Positions 42,292 through 53,193 are shown, numbered from the stretch's first letter. The stretch: DNA of 64,000 nucleotides from Neomegalonema sp. (GCF_028688855.1 NZ_JAQTXI010000003.1:1-64000), one strand, 5' to 3'. Notes: generated by a model from the letters alone, not told the origin. Numbers and translations are program-made.

Positions 42292-42984
42292 TTACGCCTT
42301 GTGGCGGGCCTCGCCTTCGCGGGTGAGCCGGTCGACGAGTTCGGGCAGGCGGGCGAAATCGGAGAACTCCGCGCGCAGCGTCCGGGATCTGATCGGGCCC
42401 TTGCGGTAGCCTTCCGTATGGAGAAGGAAGGGCGCGCCTGCGGCCTCGGCGGTGGCGGCGTCCACTTCGCTGTCGCCGACATAGGCCGTGGAGGCCGGTT
42501 CGGCTCCGAGATGGCGCGCGCAAAGCGCCAGAGGCTCCGGAGAGGGCTTGCGCTCGGGCAGGGTGTCGCCGCCGACCACCGCCTTGAACAGACCGTCTAT
42601 CCCTAGTCGTTTGAGCGCCTGATGGGTGAGCGCCTCGGGCTTGTTGGTGCAGATCCCCAGATCATAGCCCGCCGCGCGCAAGGCGGTCAGAGCCTCGCGG
42701 GCGCCGGGATAAAGCCGCGTGCGCTGGGTGGGCTCCTCGGCGTAGAGGGCTTCGAAACGCTGGAGATCGGTTTTCGCCTCGTGAGCCTCGCGCGCGCGCT
42801 GTCCGCGTCCGGCCCAGGCCTGCTCCAGCAGACGCGGCGCGCCATGGCCCACGAAGCTGGTGACCGTCGGGAGGTCGTAGGCTTCGAGCCCGCGCTCCTC
42901 CAGCAGCCGGTTCAGGGCGTGGGCGATGTCGGGGGCGCTGTCGATCAGCGTTCCGTCGAGGTCGAAGATCACGGCCTTGCGCAT
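42292..42984 (-). CDS. gph: Phosphoglycolate phosphatase
   Basis: 230-residue HAD-superfamily phosphatase. Motif I is VIFDLDGTLIDS with nucleophile Asp8, motif II is ICTNKP, motif III is the Lys in ERKPSPEPL, and motif IV is YVGDSEVDAATAEAAG. It removes phosphoglycolate formed from DNA 3'-end repair or oxygenase reactions. It begins one base after the rpe stop, so the two are a translationally coupled pair, a common arrangement. Confidence 0.92.
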   Translation of the reverse strand: MRKAVIFDLDGTLIDSAPDIAHALNRLLEERGLEAYDLPTVTSFVGHGAPRLLEQAWAGRGQRAREAHEAKTDLQRFEALYAEEPTQRTRLYPGAREALTALRAAGYDLGICTNKPEALTHQALKRLGIDGLFKAVVGGDTLPERKPSPEPLALCARHLGAEPASTAYVGDSEVDAATAEAAGAPFLLHTEGYRKGPIRSRTLRAEFSDFARLPELVDRLTREGEARHKA

Positions 42985-42985
42985 G

Positions 42986-43657
42986 TCAGACAGCCTCCCC
43001 GGCGCGGCGGATCTCCGCCAGATTGGAGCGATAGAAGGTCGGGCCGCCCTTGAAGGCCGCCGAACCCGCGACCAGCACGTCGGCCCCCGCCGCGACCACC
43101 AGAGGCGCGGTCTCGGGAGTCACGCCGCCGTCGATCTCGATGCGGATGTCCCGGTCGCCGATCATCTTGCGGAGGTTCTTCACCTTCTCGATCTGGCTGC
43201 GGATGAAGCTCTGTCCGCCGAAGCCCGGATTCACGGTCATGACGCAGATCAGGTCGATGCGGTCGAGGACGTAGGCGACGGCGCTTTCCGGCGTCGAGGG
43301 ATTCAGCGCCACGCCCGCCTGCTTGCCGAGATTCTTGATGGCCTGCAGCGTGCGGTCGAGATGCGGCCCGGCCTCGGCGTGGACGGTGATGAGGTCGGCG
43401 CCGGCCCTGGCGTAGGCCTCCAGCGAGGCGTCCACCGGCGAGATCATCAGATGGACGTCCATGAAGGTCCGGATGTGCGGGCGCATCGCCGAGCAGACCG
43501 GCGGGCCGAAGGTCAGGTTCGGCACGAAATGATTGTCCATGACGTCCACGTGGATCCAGTCGGCCCCGGCGGCCTCCATGGCCTGGATCTCCTCGCCGAT
43601 CTTCGCGAAATCGGCCGAGAGGATCGAGGGGGCGAGACGAAGCTGACGCGCGGACAT
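42986..43657 (-). CDS. rpe: Ribulose-phosphate 3-epimerase
   Basis: 223-residue TIM-barrel enzyme interconverting ribulose 5-phosphate and xylulose 5-phosphate. Diagnostic segments are [51 protein letters not shown] and [12 protein letters not shown]. Metal-binding His and Asp fall in HVDVMD and EIDGGV. The start at 43657 follows AGAGGAG; the open frame upstream is not family-like. Confidence 0.95.
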   Translation of the reverse strand: MSARQLRLAPSILSADFAKIGEEIQAMEAAGADWIHVDVMDNHFVPNLTFGPPVCSAMRPHIRTFMDVHLMISPVDASLEAYARAGADLITVHAEAGPHLDRTLQAIKNLGKQAGVALNPSTPESAVAYVLDRIDLICVMTVNPGFGGQSFIRSQIEKVKNLRKMIGDRDIRIEIDGGVTPETAPLVVAAGADVLVAGSAAFKGGPTFYRSNLAEIRRAGEAV

Positions 43658-43833
43658 GAAGGGACTCCTCTGAACATCTGCGACGCAGGCTAAGGGGCGC
43701 CGCCGGAAACGGAAACCGCTTTTCTTGAAGCGCAGGCCCGCTTTTCGGGGGATGCGGCGCGAGCGCGCAGGGCTTAACATCCCGGCCTCACATGGCCCCG
43801 CCGCATATGGGCGTTCGCCGCAGGAGGCGGAAG

Positions 43834-44562
43834 ATGGACCGACAGGAGGCGATGCGTCTGTTCGCCCTGAGCGCCCGGCTCTGGCCCGCCGCCGAGACGG
43901 CGCCGCTCGGGCCTTGGCTGCTGCGGGCCGATCCCTCGACGACCAGGAGGGCCAACGCCCTGGGCGTCTTCGGCCCGCCGGAGGAATCCATGGATCGGGC
44001 CATGGCGGGGGCCCGGGCCTGGTATGCGGCGCGCGGGCGTCGGCCTCTGGCGCAGATCCGCCTCGAGGACCGGGCGGCGCGGGACTGGCTGGCGGCGCGG
44101 GGCTCGACGCCCTTCGGCGCGACCTGCGTGATGGTGGTCCGGCCGCCCGTCGCGGCCGCCCGGGAGGGCCTGCGCGTCGAATCCGCCCCGGAGCCTCCGG
44201 CGGTCTGGGCGGAGGTCGAATCCCATGGCCCCGAGGATTTCCCGGCCCGTCTGGCGGTGATGCTGCGTCCGGAGCGGCGGAGCTTCGTCACGCTCTTCGA
44301 GGGGGCGGAGGCTCTGGGGACGGCCCATGTCGCGGCGGCGGAGGATCTGGCGCTGATCTCGGCGGTTTCGGTGCGGCCCGAGGCGCGGGGCCGGGGACTC
44401 GGAGGGGCGCTGATGGGGGCGGCTCTGGAGCGGGCGGCGGCTCTGGGCGCCGCGCGCGCGACGGTGCAGGTGGAGGCGGCCAACGCTCCGGCGCGGCGGC
44501 TCTACGCGCGGCTCGGGTTTCGGGAGGCCTTCAGCTACGCCTACGCCGGGATTCCGGAGTGA
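43834..44562 (+). CDS. GNAT-family N-acetyltransferase
   Basis: 242-residue protein. The C-terminal GNAT domain has motif [18 protein letters not shown] (residues about 180-196) and motif [22 protein letters not shown]. The N-terminal 110 residues, with [18 protein letters not shown], resemble a degenerate GNAT half, so this looks like a tandem-GNAT protein. The ATG at 43834 has AGGAGG seven bases upstream; an earlier ATG at 43792 lacks such a site. The substrate is unknown. It converges with the ParA-like gene. Confidence 0.85.
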   Translation: MDRQEAMRLFALSARLWPAAETAPLGPWLLRADPSTTRRANALGVFGPPEESMDRAMAGARAWYAARGRRPLAQIRLEDRAARDWLAARGSTPFGATCVMVVRPPVAAAREGLRVESAPEPPAVWAEVESHGPEDFPARLAVMLRPERRSFVTLFEGAEALGTAHVAAAEDLALISAVSVRPEARGRGLGGALMGAALERAAALGAARATVQVEAANAPARRLYARLGFREAFSYAYAGIPE

Positions 44563-44575
44563 TCGCGGGGCGAGG

Positions 44576-45457
44576 TCACGCCACCGCGAAGCTGCGCGCC
44601 TCGCCGAGGCCGTCGAGCAGGCGGCGCGCGGCCCGCGCGAAGATCTCGCGGGATTCCGGAGCCGCCTCGGCGAAGATCGGCCGCTTGGCGAGCTGGGCGG
44701 CCAGAGTGCGGGGGCCGAAATCCGGCGCCGCTCCGAGAATGTAGCTCGCGCCGGGGACATGGTCGTCCAGATCGCGGGCCATGCTGCGCGTCAGACGCCC
44801 CGCGCCCTCGATCAGGGTCCGGTGCGCCGGGGACTCGATGGAGACGCGATTCGCCAGCCCGCCGAGGAACCGCGCCCGCACGCCCCCGCGCGGACGCGCC
44901 CCCAGAGCCGTCCGCCAATGGGGCTCCCAATGGAGGATCCAGTCCCGGGAGGCGCGCAGCCCGTCGAGGCTCTGCGCCGACATGCCGAAGGCGGTCACGA
45001 AGCCGTCGGCGGCGATCAGCCCCGCCTTGGCCAGAGCGCTCGGGCCGGGCGCGAGGTCCAGAAAGGCGATGTCGTAGCCCCGATGCAGCCGCAGCAGCAG
45101 ACGCCGCATCCGCAGCATCGCCTGAGCGTCGCCGCGGCTCCAGGCGGCTTCGAGCCGGGGCAGGACCTCCAGCAGGCTGGTGTCGCCCGGCAGGATGTCG
45201 AAGCCGAAATGCGGGCTGCGCATCACGAAGGGCGCGGGATCCAGCTCCTCGTCGTCGCGCAGGGCCCGCCGCAGGGCGCTTTCGCGCAGACCGCGCAAGG
45301 CGCCCGTCTCCAGACTGTGGAAGCTGGCGTTGCGCTGGGGATCGGCGTCGGCCACCAGCACGCGCAGCCCTCCCTGCGCGCAGAGAGCCGCCAGATGCAG
45401 AAGAAAGGTGGTTTTGCCCACGCCCCCCTTGCTGGTCAGGAAAGCCACGATTCGCAT
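44576..45457 (-). CDS. ParA-like ATPase (second of a tandem pair)
   Basis: 293-residue deviant Walker ATPase. The P-loop is SKGGVGKTT (9-17), Walker A' is ADADPQRNASFHSLE (about 36-50), and Walker B lies in YDIAFLDLAPGPSA. It is closely similar throughout to the upstream gene at 45702-46610 (shared RF.GG.ANR, MARDL.D.V.GA.Y, P.FG....A..L..RPIF), so the two are paralogues. No parB, repB or parS-like element is found next to it. Such lone ParA proteins position cargo other than chromosomes. The ATG at 45457 has only a weak GGACGG site. Confidence 0.8.
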   Translation of the reverse strand: MRIVAFLTSKGGVGKTTFLLHLAALCAQGGLRVLVADADPQRNASFHSLETGALRGLRESALRRALRDDEELDPAPFVMRSPHFGFDILPGDTSLLEVLPRLEAAWSRGDAQAMLRMRRLLLRLHRGYDIAFLDLAPGPSALAKAGLIAADGFVTAFGMSAQSLDGLRASRDWILHWEPHWRTALGARPRGGVRARFLGGLANRVSIESPAHRTLIEGAGRLTRSMARDLDDHVPGASYILGAAPDFGPRTLAAQLAKRPIFAEAAPESREIFARAARRLLDGLGEARSFAVA

Positions 45458-45660
45458 CCGTCCGCGTCTCCGTCCGCCGCATCTTCTCCGCCGTTCGGGG
45501 CGCGATCCGGGCGGGCGGAGTCGCCGCTCCGCCGCAGGAATCACGTCCGAGACCCGGCCTGGGCTCCGGCCCGCCGCGCGTCGCGCGGGAGCCGAATCGC
45601 CGGATCGCCCGTCGCGATTCTGCCGACGGGGCGTGAAGAACTGGTGAGGAGGCGCGACAG

Positions 45661-45688
45661 GATGAAGACGCCCCGAAGACGGGGCGTC
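45661..45688 (-). terminator. Terminator between the two ParA-like genes
   Basis: Perfect 9-bp stem GACGCCCCG/CGGGGCGTC with loop AAGA (45667-45688), followed on the minus strand by TTCATCC, 14 bases after the stop of the first ParA gene. It suggests separate or attenuated transcription of the second. Confidence 0.55.
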
Positions 45689-45701
45689 CCGCAAGGGCGC
45701 T

Positions 45702-46610
45702 TCAGGCGGCTCTGGCCTGGGTGGCGAAGCGCTCCAGATTGGCGAGCATCTGCTCGGCCGCCCGCACGAAGACCGGACGCGCCGCAGGATGCACCCGGGC
45801 GTCGAAGATCGGCCGGCGCAGGCGGTTGGCCAGAGCGGCGGCCTCTCCGAAGTTGGGCACCTCGGCGATGACGTAATCCGCGCCGCGCACCCGGTCGGCG
45901 AGGTCGCGGGCCATGGCGGTGGTCAGCGAATCGATCTGCCGCGTGATGACGCCGTATTGCTCGGAGCTTTCGCCCGAATCCCGGGTCATGCGGTTGGCGA
46001 CGCCGCCGATGAACCGGGCCCGCGCCGAGGATTCGGGCGAGGCTTCGGTCAGACCGCGCCATGCGGGCTCCCAGCGGCGGATCCAGTCCTTGATGAGCTT
46101 GAGCCCTTCGAGGCTGAACATGTCCATGTCGAAGGGCGCGACGAAGGCGTCGGCGGCGATCAGCCCGGCGCGGGTCAGGCCGTTGAGGGTCGGCGGCAGG
46201 TCCAGCAGGATCAGGTCGTAATCGGGGCGCTGGGCGTCGAGCACGCTCTTGAGGTTCAGGATGTAGGGGGCGTCTCCGCCGCCCCAGGCGACGTCGAACT
46301 GCGGGGCGAGGTCGGCCATGGCGGGCTCGCCGGGCAGCACGTGGCAGCCGAAATGCGCGCTGCCCAGCAGCGTGGCCGGAGGCGCCTTCGGATTGCTGAG
46401 CATCCGGTGCAGGCCGCCCGTCCGGGCCACGGCGGCGAAGGCGGGGGCCTCCAGCGTGTAGAAGCTGGCGTTGCGCTGCGGATCGGCGTCGACGATCAGC
46501 ACGCGCTTGCCCAGATCCTGCGCGCAGGCCGCCGCGATGTTGCAGAGGAGCGTGGTCTTGCCCACGCCTCCCTTGTTGTTGAAGAACGCGACGATCTGCA
46601 TCTTGTTCAT
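45702..46610 (-). CDS. ParA-like ATPase (first of a tandem pair)
   Basis: 302-residue ATPase with P-loop NKGGVGKTT, Walker A' VDADPQRNASFYTLE and Walker B YDLILLDLPPTLNGL. It is a paralogue of the next gene downstream and belongs to the ParA/Soj group rather than MinD or MipZ, since it lacks a membrane-targeting helix and the MipZ RQR motif. Two in-frame starts exist (46610 and 46601); neither has a strong ribosome site. It is divergent from methylmalonyl-CoA mutase. No partner protein is adjacent, so its cargo is unknown. Confidence 0.82.
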   Translation of the reverse strand: MNKMQIVAFFNNKGGVGKTTLLCNIAAACAQDLGKRVLIVDADPQRNASFYTLEAPAFAAVARTGGLHRMLSNPKAPPATLLGSAHFGCHVLPGEPAMADLAPQFDVAWGGGDAPYILNLKSVLDAQRPDYDLILLDLPPTLNGLTRAGLIAADAFVAPFDMDMFSLEGLKLIKDWIRRWEPAWRGLTEASPESSARARFIGGVANRMTRDSGESSEQYGVITRQIDSLTTAMARDLADRVRGADYVIAEVPNFGEAAALANRLRRPIFDARVHPAARPVFVRAAEQMLANLERFATQARAA

Positions 46611-46730
46611 CCGTTTCTGGGACGCCTTTCCGGCGCTGGACGCCTCCGGGCGAGCTTAACACGATCTTGCGGGTCCGGTCTTGCAGGTTTGGCGCCTGGC
46701 GGGTTTGGGGCCCGGGGAGCCTGGCGGCGC

Positions 46731-46760
46731 TTGCCTTCGTTCCTTTCGTCAAGCTATCGT
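46731..46760 (+). promoter_or_regulatory. Candidate promoter of methylmalonyl-CoA mutase
   Basis: TTGCCT at 46731-46736, 18-base spacer and TATCGT at 46755-46760, 53 bases before the ATG. Confidence 0.4.
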
Positions 46761-46765
46761 GCGAC

Positions 46766-46778
46766 GCAACATTTTTGC
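46766..46778. promoter_or_regulatory. Inverted repeat GCAA-N5-TTGC at the mutase start site
   Basis: GCAACATTTTTGC lies just downstream of the candidate -10, where a repressor or co-regulator would bind. The TTGC/GCAA half-sites recall those described for short-chain acyl-CoA regulators (PccR/ScfR) at propionyl-CoA genes; that link is inference from memory of the motif. Confidence 0.35.
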
Positions 46779-46813
46779 ATCCGTAATCTTCGTTCGATGG
46801 AGAGCGCCGCGCC

Positions 46814-48979
<2,166 letters not shown>

Positions 48980-49005
48980 GTCCTTTCGGCGGCGACGGAG
49001 CGACG

Positions 49006-49029
49006 AACGGCCCCGCGAGGGGCCGTTTT
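49006..49029 (+). terminator. Terminator of methylmalonyl-CoA mutase
   Basis: Stem AACGGCCCC/GGGGCCGTT with loop GCGA followed by TT, 27 bases after the stop codon. Confidence 0.75.
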
Positions 49030-49033
49030 CGAT

Positions 49034-49291
49034 TCAGCGCGGCAGCTTGAAGCGGATGGTCAGGGAGGCGCCCTTGCCCTTGAGAGGCTGCGAGAGGATC
49101 ACGTCTCCGAGGCGCTGCTCCTGCTGGAGCACGTCGCAGCAGACGGGCATGCGGTGGTCCGGGCCGGGATAATCGCCGAGCGCCCGATGCAGCTCGCCCG
49201 CGTTCAGATCCACATAGGGCGCGCGCCGCGCGGTCGCTTCGGCCAGCCTGCGGTCTCTTTCGCGCCGGAAGTCGTCTTTCGTCAGGGCCAT
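49034..49291 (-). CDS. Conserved-looking small protein, function unknown
   Basis: 85-residue cytoplasmic protein: MALTKDDFRRERDRRLAEA, YVDLNAGELHRALGDYPGPDH, HRMPVCCDVLQQEQ and a C-terminal KGKGASLTIRFKLPR. The start at 49291 follows GAGGAAC. The mix of a Cys pair, His residues and a basic C-terminal strand resembles small proteins I have seen in Rhodobacterales, but I cannot name a family. It converges with the mutase gene. Confidence 0.6.
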   Translation of the reverse strand: MALTKDDFRRERDRRLAEATARRAPYVDLNAGELHRALGDYPGPDHRMPVCCDVLQQEQRLGDVILSQPLKGKGASLTIRFKLPR

Positions 49292-49396
49292 GGGTTCCTC
49301 GCGTTGCGGGCTGATTCGAGCTTGAGGAATCAGATTGCGTCCGGCGGCGCTTCTCCGCAAGCTTCGGGCGTCCATGGTCTGCGGAGGGCGGCGAAG

Positions 49397-49621
49397 ATGA
49401 CGATTCTGGGCGGCCTGGTTCTGGCGATGGGCGCGGGGATTCTGGTTCTCCTGCTGCGGCGGGAGATCGACCGTCGGGACCTCCATGGCGTCGCGGAGAC
49501 CGGAGGCGGCCTGCGCGCCCTCGCGGACGCCGGAGTCCGGGCCTTGCTGCGGCGTCTGGGCTGGTTCTGCGTGGTGGCGGGAATCGCCCTGATCCTGCTG
49601 GACCGGGCCATGTCCGGCTGA
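49397..49621 (+). CDS. Small membrane protein with two helices, function unknown
   Basis: 74-residue protein with two hydrophobic segments, MTILGGLVLAMGAGILVLLL and LGWFCVVAGIALILL, separated by a charged loop with RREIDRRDLHG. The frame is open further upstream, but this ATG is the first compatible with a membrane start; GGAGG lies 11-14 bases before it. Not recognised as a known family. Confidence 0.5.
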   Translation: MTILGGLVLAMGAGILVLLLRREIDRRDLHGVAETGGGLRALADAGVRALLRRLGWFCVVAGIALILLDRAMSG

Positions 49622-49677
49622 GGCGGCGCGTCGCATCCTCCGGCGGCAAGGCTTCTTTAGCAAGAATCCGGCTTGTC

Positions 49678-49706
49678 TTGGCCTCGGCCTCGGCCTCTGA
49701 TAGGCA
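49678..49706 (+). promoter_or_regulatory. Candidate ispH promoter
   Basis: TTGGCC at 49678-49683, 17-base spacer, TAGGCA at 49701-49706, 30 bases before the ispH ATG. Confidence 0.35.
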
Positions 49707-49735
49707 AGGCGCGATCAAGTCGGAGAGCCGCCGCC

Positions 49736-50692
49736 ATGAACCTCATGACCAAGCCCCCCCTCAAACTCTATCTCGCCGCGCCGCGCGGATTCTGCGCAGG
49801 CGTCGACCGCGCCGTGCGCATCGTCGAGATGGCCATCGAGAAATGGGGCGCGCCGGTCTATGTGCGTCACGAGATCGTCCACAACAAGTTCGTGGTGGAC
49901 GGCCTGCGCGCCAAGGGCGCCATCTTCGTCGAGGAGCTGGAGGAATGCCCCGACGACCGTCCGGTGGTGTTCTCGGCGCATGGGGTGCCGAAATCCGTGC
50001 CCGCCGAGGCCGCCCGCCGCGAGATGATCGCCGTGGACGCCACCTGTCCTCTGGTGTCCAAGGTCCATATCGAGATGACGCGCCATCACGCCGAGGGCCG
50101 CCACATCTATCTGATCGGCCATGCGGGACATATCGAGGTGGTGGGCTCGATGGGTCAGCTTCCGCCCGGCGCCGTGACTCTGGTGGACACCCCCGCCGAC
50201 GTGGCGGCTCTGCCCGAGCCCGCCGACCGCGCGAAGCTGGCCTTCGCCACCCAGACGACCCTTTCCGTGGACGACGCCGCCGCCACCATCGACGCCCTGC
50301 GCGCCCGCTTCCCCGAGATCGCCGGGCCTCATCGCGAGGACGTCTGTTACGCCACGACCAATCGTCAGGCGGCGGTGAAGGCCGTGGCGCCGAAGATCCA
50401 GGCCCTGATCGTGATCGGGGCGCCGAACTCCTCGAATTCGCTGCGTCTGGTGGAGGTGGGGCGTCGGGCGGGCTGCGCCTACGCCCAGCTGGCGCCGCGC
50501 GCCTCGGACATCGACTGGCGCGCTCTGGAGGGCGTGACCTCCGTGGGCGTGACCGCCGGCGCCAGCGCCCCCGAGGAGCTGGTCAACGAGGTCATCGACG
50601 CCTTCCGCGCCCGCTACGAGGTCGAGGTGGAGATGGTCGAGACCGCCCGCGAGGACGTCGAATTCAAGACGCCCCGGATCCTGAGAATCTGA
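49736..50692 (+). CDS. ispH: 4-hydroxy-3-methylbut-2-enyl diphosphate reductase IspH
   Basis: Iron-sulphur enzyme making IPP and DMAPP in the last step of the non-mevalonate isoprenoid pathway. The 318-residue product has the three conserved cluster cysteines: Cys20 ([11 protein letters not shown]), Cys104 ([11 protein letters not shown]) and Cys204 ([11 protein letters not shown]). The HEIVHN and TQTTLSVDD motifs also match. A second ATG at 49745 is an alternative start. It is transcribed toward clpP. Confidence 0.96.
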   Translation: MNLMTKPPLKLYLAAPRGFCAGVDRAVRIVEMAIEKWGAPVYVRHEIVHNKFVVDGLRAKGAIFVEELEECPDDRPVVFSAHGVPKSVPAEAARREMIAVDATCPLVSKVHIEMTRHHAEGRHIYLIGHAGHIEVVGSMGQLPPGAVTLVDTPADVAALPEPADRAKLAFATQTTLSVDDAAATIDALRARFPEIAGPHREDVCYATTNRQAAVKAVAPKIQALIVIGAPNSSNSLRLVEVGRRAGCAYAQLAPRASDIDWRALEGVTSVGVTAGASAPEELVNEVIDAFRARYEVEVEMVETAREDVEFKTPRILRI

Positions 50693-50696
50693 ACGA

Positions 50697-50723
50697 GAAA
50701 AGGGCGCGGCTTCGGCCGCGCCC
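50697..50723 (-). terminator. Terminator of clpP
   Basis: Perfect 9-bp stem GGGCGCGGC/GCCGCGCCC with loop TTCG, followed on the minus strand by TTTTCTCG. It lies in the gap between the convergent ispH and clpP stops. Confidence 0.7.
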
Positions 50724-50750
50724 CCCGCCTCGGGCTCGAAGCCGGAAGCC

Positions 50751-51341
50751 TCAGCTCTTCTTGGGCAGCTCGTCCGAGCTGCGGATCACCGAGCCCACGA
50801 GGCCGTAATCGAGGGCCTCCTGGGTGGTCAGCCAGAAGTCGCGCTGGGTGTCCTTGCGGATGCGCTCGACGGTCTGGCCGGTGGCTTCGGCGAAGACCTT
50901 CTCCAGACGCTCCTGCATGTAGAGCATCTGCTGGGCCTGGATGTAGATGTCCGAGACCTGACCGCCCACGCCGCCGCTCGGTTGATGGAGCAGGAAGCGG
51001 GTGTTGGGCAGGCAGAAGCGGTTCTTCTTCTCGGCGGCGACGAAGATCAGCGCGCCCGCGCTCGCCACCCAGCCCGAGCCGATGGCCCGCACTTCCGGTT
51101 TGATGAACTTGATCACGTCGTGGATCATGTCGCCGGATTCGACGTGCCCGCCGGGCGAGCTGACGAAGAGGTTGATCGGCTTGTCGTTATCCTCGGCCAG
51201 AGCCAGAAGCTGGGCCACAACGCCGCGCGCGAGCTTGTCGTCGATCTGGCCGGTGATCAGCACGTTGCGGCTCTTGAACAGAAGCTCGGCGGCGGCTTTC
51301 GCGGCGGCGGGCTCTTCGGATTTCTTCTCGTCTTCGGCCAT
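50751..51341 (-). CDS. ClpP-type serine protease (paralogous form)
   Basis: 196-residue Clp protease proteolytic subunit. The triad Ser94 (WVASAGALIF), His119 (FLLHQPSGG) and Asp164 (RIRKDTQRDFW) has the ClpP spacing, but the Ser motif is ASAG rather than the usual ASMG, and the N-terminus lacks the axial-loop sequence of housekeeping ClpP. It therefore looks like the accessory ClpP paralogue of alphaproteobacteria. No clpX or clpA is adjacent. The N-terminal 15 residues are acidic and Ala-rich. Confidence 0.85.
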   Translation of the reverse strand: MAEDEKKSEEPAAAKAAAELLFKSRNVLITGQIDDKLARGVVAQLLALAEDNDKPINLFVSSPGGHVESGDMIHDVIKFIKPEVRAIGSGWVASAGALIFVAAEKKNRFCLPNTRFLLHQPSGGVGGQVSDIYIQAQQMLYMQERLEKVFAEATGQTVERIRKDTQRDFWLTTQEALDYGLVGSVIRSSDELPKKS

Positions 51342-51460
51342 GGGGAGTCCTTCTCCTCGGGGATGCGGCCTGAGGGCCGCATGCGGTTCTCGCGTCCGAT
51401 CTCGGCCGCGTCAAGGCGCGCTTGCGCAGGAGGCGCGCTTTTCGGGGTCGCGCAGGGGCC

Positions 51461-51489
51461 TTTCGCGGAGCGGAAGGACGCCCTATCTC
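51461..51489 (+). promoter_or_regulatory. Candidate creA promoter
   Basis: TTTCGC at 51461-51466, 17-base spacer and TATCTC at 51484-51489, 46 bases before the creA ATG. The -35 is weak. Confidence 0.3.
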
Positions 51490-51535
51490 TGAGGCGGCCG
51501 GATCCTGCGGCCAGATCCTTCGAGAGGCTCCGTCG

Positions 51536-52057
51536 ATGACGTCTCCCCTTCGCCGCCGCTCCGCCGCCCTGCTCGGGGCCCTGGGCCTGAGCCTCGGGTT
51601 TTCCGCCGCGCCCGCCTCCGCCGAGCAGATCGGCGAGGTGACCACGGTTTTCAAGCTGCTCGGGGCCAATCACCGCATCGTGGTCGAGGCCTTCGACGAT
51701 CCCAAGGTGGAGGGCGTGGCCTGTTTCCTCTCCCGCGCCCGGACAGGCGGCATCAAGGGCTCGCTCGGGCTGGCCGAAGACACCTCGGACGCCTCCGTGG
51801 CCTGCCGTCAGGTGGGGCCGATCAGCTACAAGGAGCGGCTGAACGCGGGCGAGGAAGTGTTCCAGGCGCGCAGCTCGATCCTCTTCAAGACGATCCAGGT
51901 GGTGCGCTTCTATGACCCCAAGCGCAGGACGCTGGTCTATCTGGTCTATTCGGACAAGGTGATCGAGGGCTCGCCCAAGAACGCGATTTCGGCGGTGGCC
52001 GTCCAGCCCTGGGGCGCCGAGGGGCTGGAGCCCGATCCGCCCGAATATCGCGACTGA
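51536..52057 (+). CDS. creA: CreA family secreted protein
   Basis: 173-residue protein with a signal peptide (cleavage about ASAE, residue 29). The mature part matches Cre[80 protein letters not shown] and [15 protein letters not shown]. CreA is widely conserved but its biochemical role is unknown; two Cys may pair in the periplasm. It is divergent from clpP. Confidence 0.92.
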   Translation: MTSPLRRRSAALLGALGLSLGFSAAPASAEQIGEVTTVFKLLGANHRIVVEAFDDPKVEGVACFLSRARTGGIKGSLGLAEDTSDASVACRQVGPISYKERLNAGEEVFQARSSILFKTIQVVRFYDPKRRTLVYLVYSDKVIEGSPKNAISAVAVQPWGAEGLEPDPPEYRD

Positions 52058-52160
52058 GGCGCAAACCCCCGGAATCCGGAGAAAAACCGGGATCCGGACG
52101 CGGCCGCCCGAATTTCGGGATGTTTCGACAAGATACAGGTGGTAAACCCGCGCGGAACCT

Positions 52161-52262
52161 TGAGCGTTTTCCAGCGAAGCCGCCTCGGCTTCGCGTCGCG
52201 AAAACGCGACCACAAAGAAGTTGGAGCGTTCGACCGATCCAGAAGGATCGGGAGACGCTCCT
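52161..52262. repeat. Composite palindromic intergenic repeat element
   Basis: About 100 bases with three perfect hairpins: CGAAGCCG/CGGCTTCG (52175-52193), GTCGCG/CGCGAC around AAAA (52195-52210), and a nested one of GGAGCGT/ACGCTCC outside CGATCC/GGATCG (52223-52261). The order and sequence (GAGCGTTTTCCAGCGAAG, GCGAAAACGCGACCA, AAGAAGTTGGAGCG) resemble RIME/REP-like repeats dispersed in alphaproteobacterial genomes. It lies between creA and purU and would sit in the purU leader RNA. Only one copy is seen in the window. Confidence 0.65.
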
Positions 52263-52290
52263 GAGTCCTGCCGGGAAAGCTCGCCGCATC

Positions 52291-53163
52291 ATGTCTGAGA
52301 CCGTCTCTTCGGAGCCCACGCATATCCTGACCCTCTCCTGCGCCGACCGCCCCGGCATCGTGGCGCGCGTGGCGGGCGAGATCGCGGCTTTCGGCGGCAA
52401 CATCGCCGAGAGCGCGCAGTTCTGGGACCGGGGGCCGAACCGCTTCTTCATGCGCATCGCCTTCATCTCGCCCAAGGGCGTGGACCGCGACGCGATCCTG
52501 GCGCGGCTCGCGCCCGCCGCCGAGGAGTTCGGTCTGGATCTTCAGGTGACGGATCTGGCGCGCCCGCCGCGGATTCTCATCCTCGTCTCGAAATTCGACC
52601 ACTGCCTCGAGCATCTGCTCTATCAGATCCGGGTGGGCTGGCTGAAGGCCGAGGTGGCGGGCATCGTCTCGAACCACGAGGACGCCGCGATCATCGCCGT
52701 GCGGGCGGGTCTGCCCTTCCATCACTGGCCGGTGAACAAGGCCACGAAGGCGCGTCAGGAAGGCCTGATCGAGGGCCTGATCGAGGCCGAGAATCCCGAT
52801 CTCATCGTGCTGGCGCGCTACATGCAGGTGATGTCCAACGAGTTTTCGGCCCGGCATTTCGGCAAGGCCATCAACATCCATCACAGCTTCCTGCCGAGCT
52901 TCAAGGGGGCCAGGCCCTATCACCAGGCTCATGAGCGCGGCGTGAAGCTGATCGGCGCCACGGCCCATTACGTCACCGCCGAACTCGACGAAGGCCCGAT
53001 CATCGAGCAGGAGACCGAGCGCGTCGGCCACGCCCAGAGCCCCGAAGACCTCGTGGCCACCGGGCGCGACATCGAATCCCGGGTGCTGGCGCGGGCGGTG
53101 AAGCTGCATCTGGAGCGCCGCGTGTTGCTCAACGGACGCAAGACCGTCGTCTTCCGCGACTGA
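52291..53163 (+). CDS. purU: Formyltetrahydrofolate deformylase PurU
   Basis: 290-residue enzyme hydrolysing 10-formyl-THF to THF and formate, balancing the one-carbon pool with glycine/serine metabolism. The N-terminal ACT domain (THILTLSCADRPGIVARVAG) is followed by the formyltransferase-like catalytic domain with NIHHSFLPSFKGARPYHQA and GATAHYVTAELDEGPII. The start at 52291 fits the family; the ribosome site (GGGAAAG) is weak, and upstream is the palindromic repeat. A terminator follows. Confidence 0.95.
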   Translation: MSETVSSEPTHILTLSCADRPGIVARVAGEIAAFGGNIAESAQFWDRGPNRFFMRIAFISPKGVDRDAILARLAPAAEEFGLDLQVTDLARPPRILILVSKFDHCLEHLLYQIRVGWLKAEVAGIVSNHEDAAIIAVRAGLPFHHWPVNKATKARQEGLIEGLIEAENPDLIVLARYMQVMSNEFSARHFGKAINIHHSFLPSFKGARPYHQAHERGVKLIGATAHYVTAELDEGPIIEQETERVGHAQSPEDLVATGRDIESRVLARAVKLHLERRVLLNGRKTVVFRD

Positions 53164-53193
53164 CCTCTTTCCCGCTCCGGCTTTCCGGTCCAT

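Noticed and set aside
46611..46813. Cobalamin riboswitch before methylmalonyl-CoA mutase
   Set aside because: The 203-base gap lacks a B12-box and the required long structured leader.
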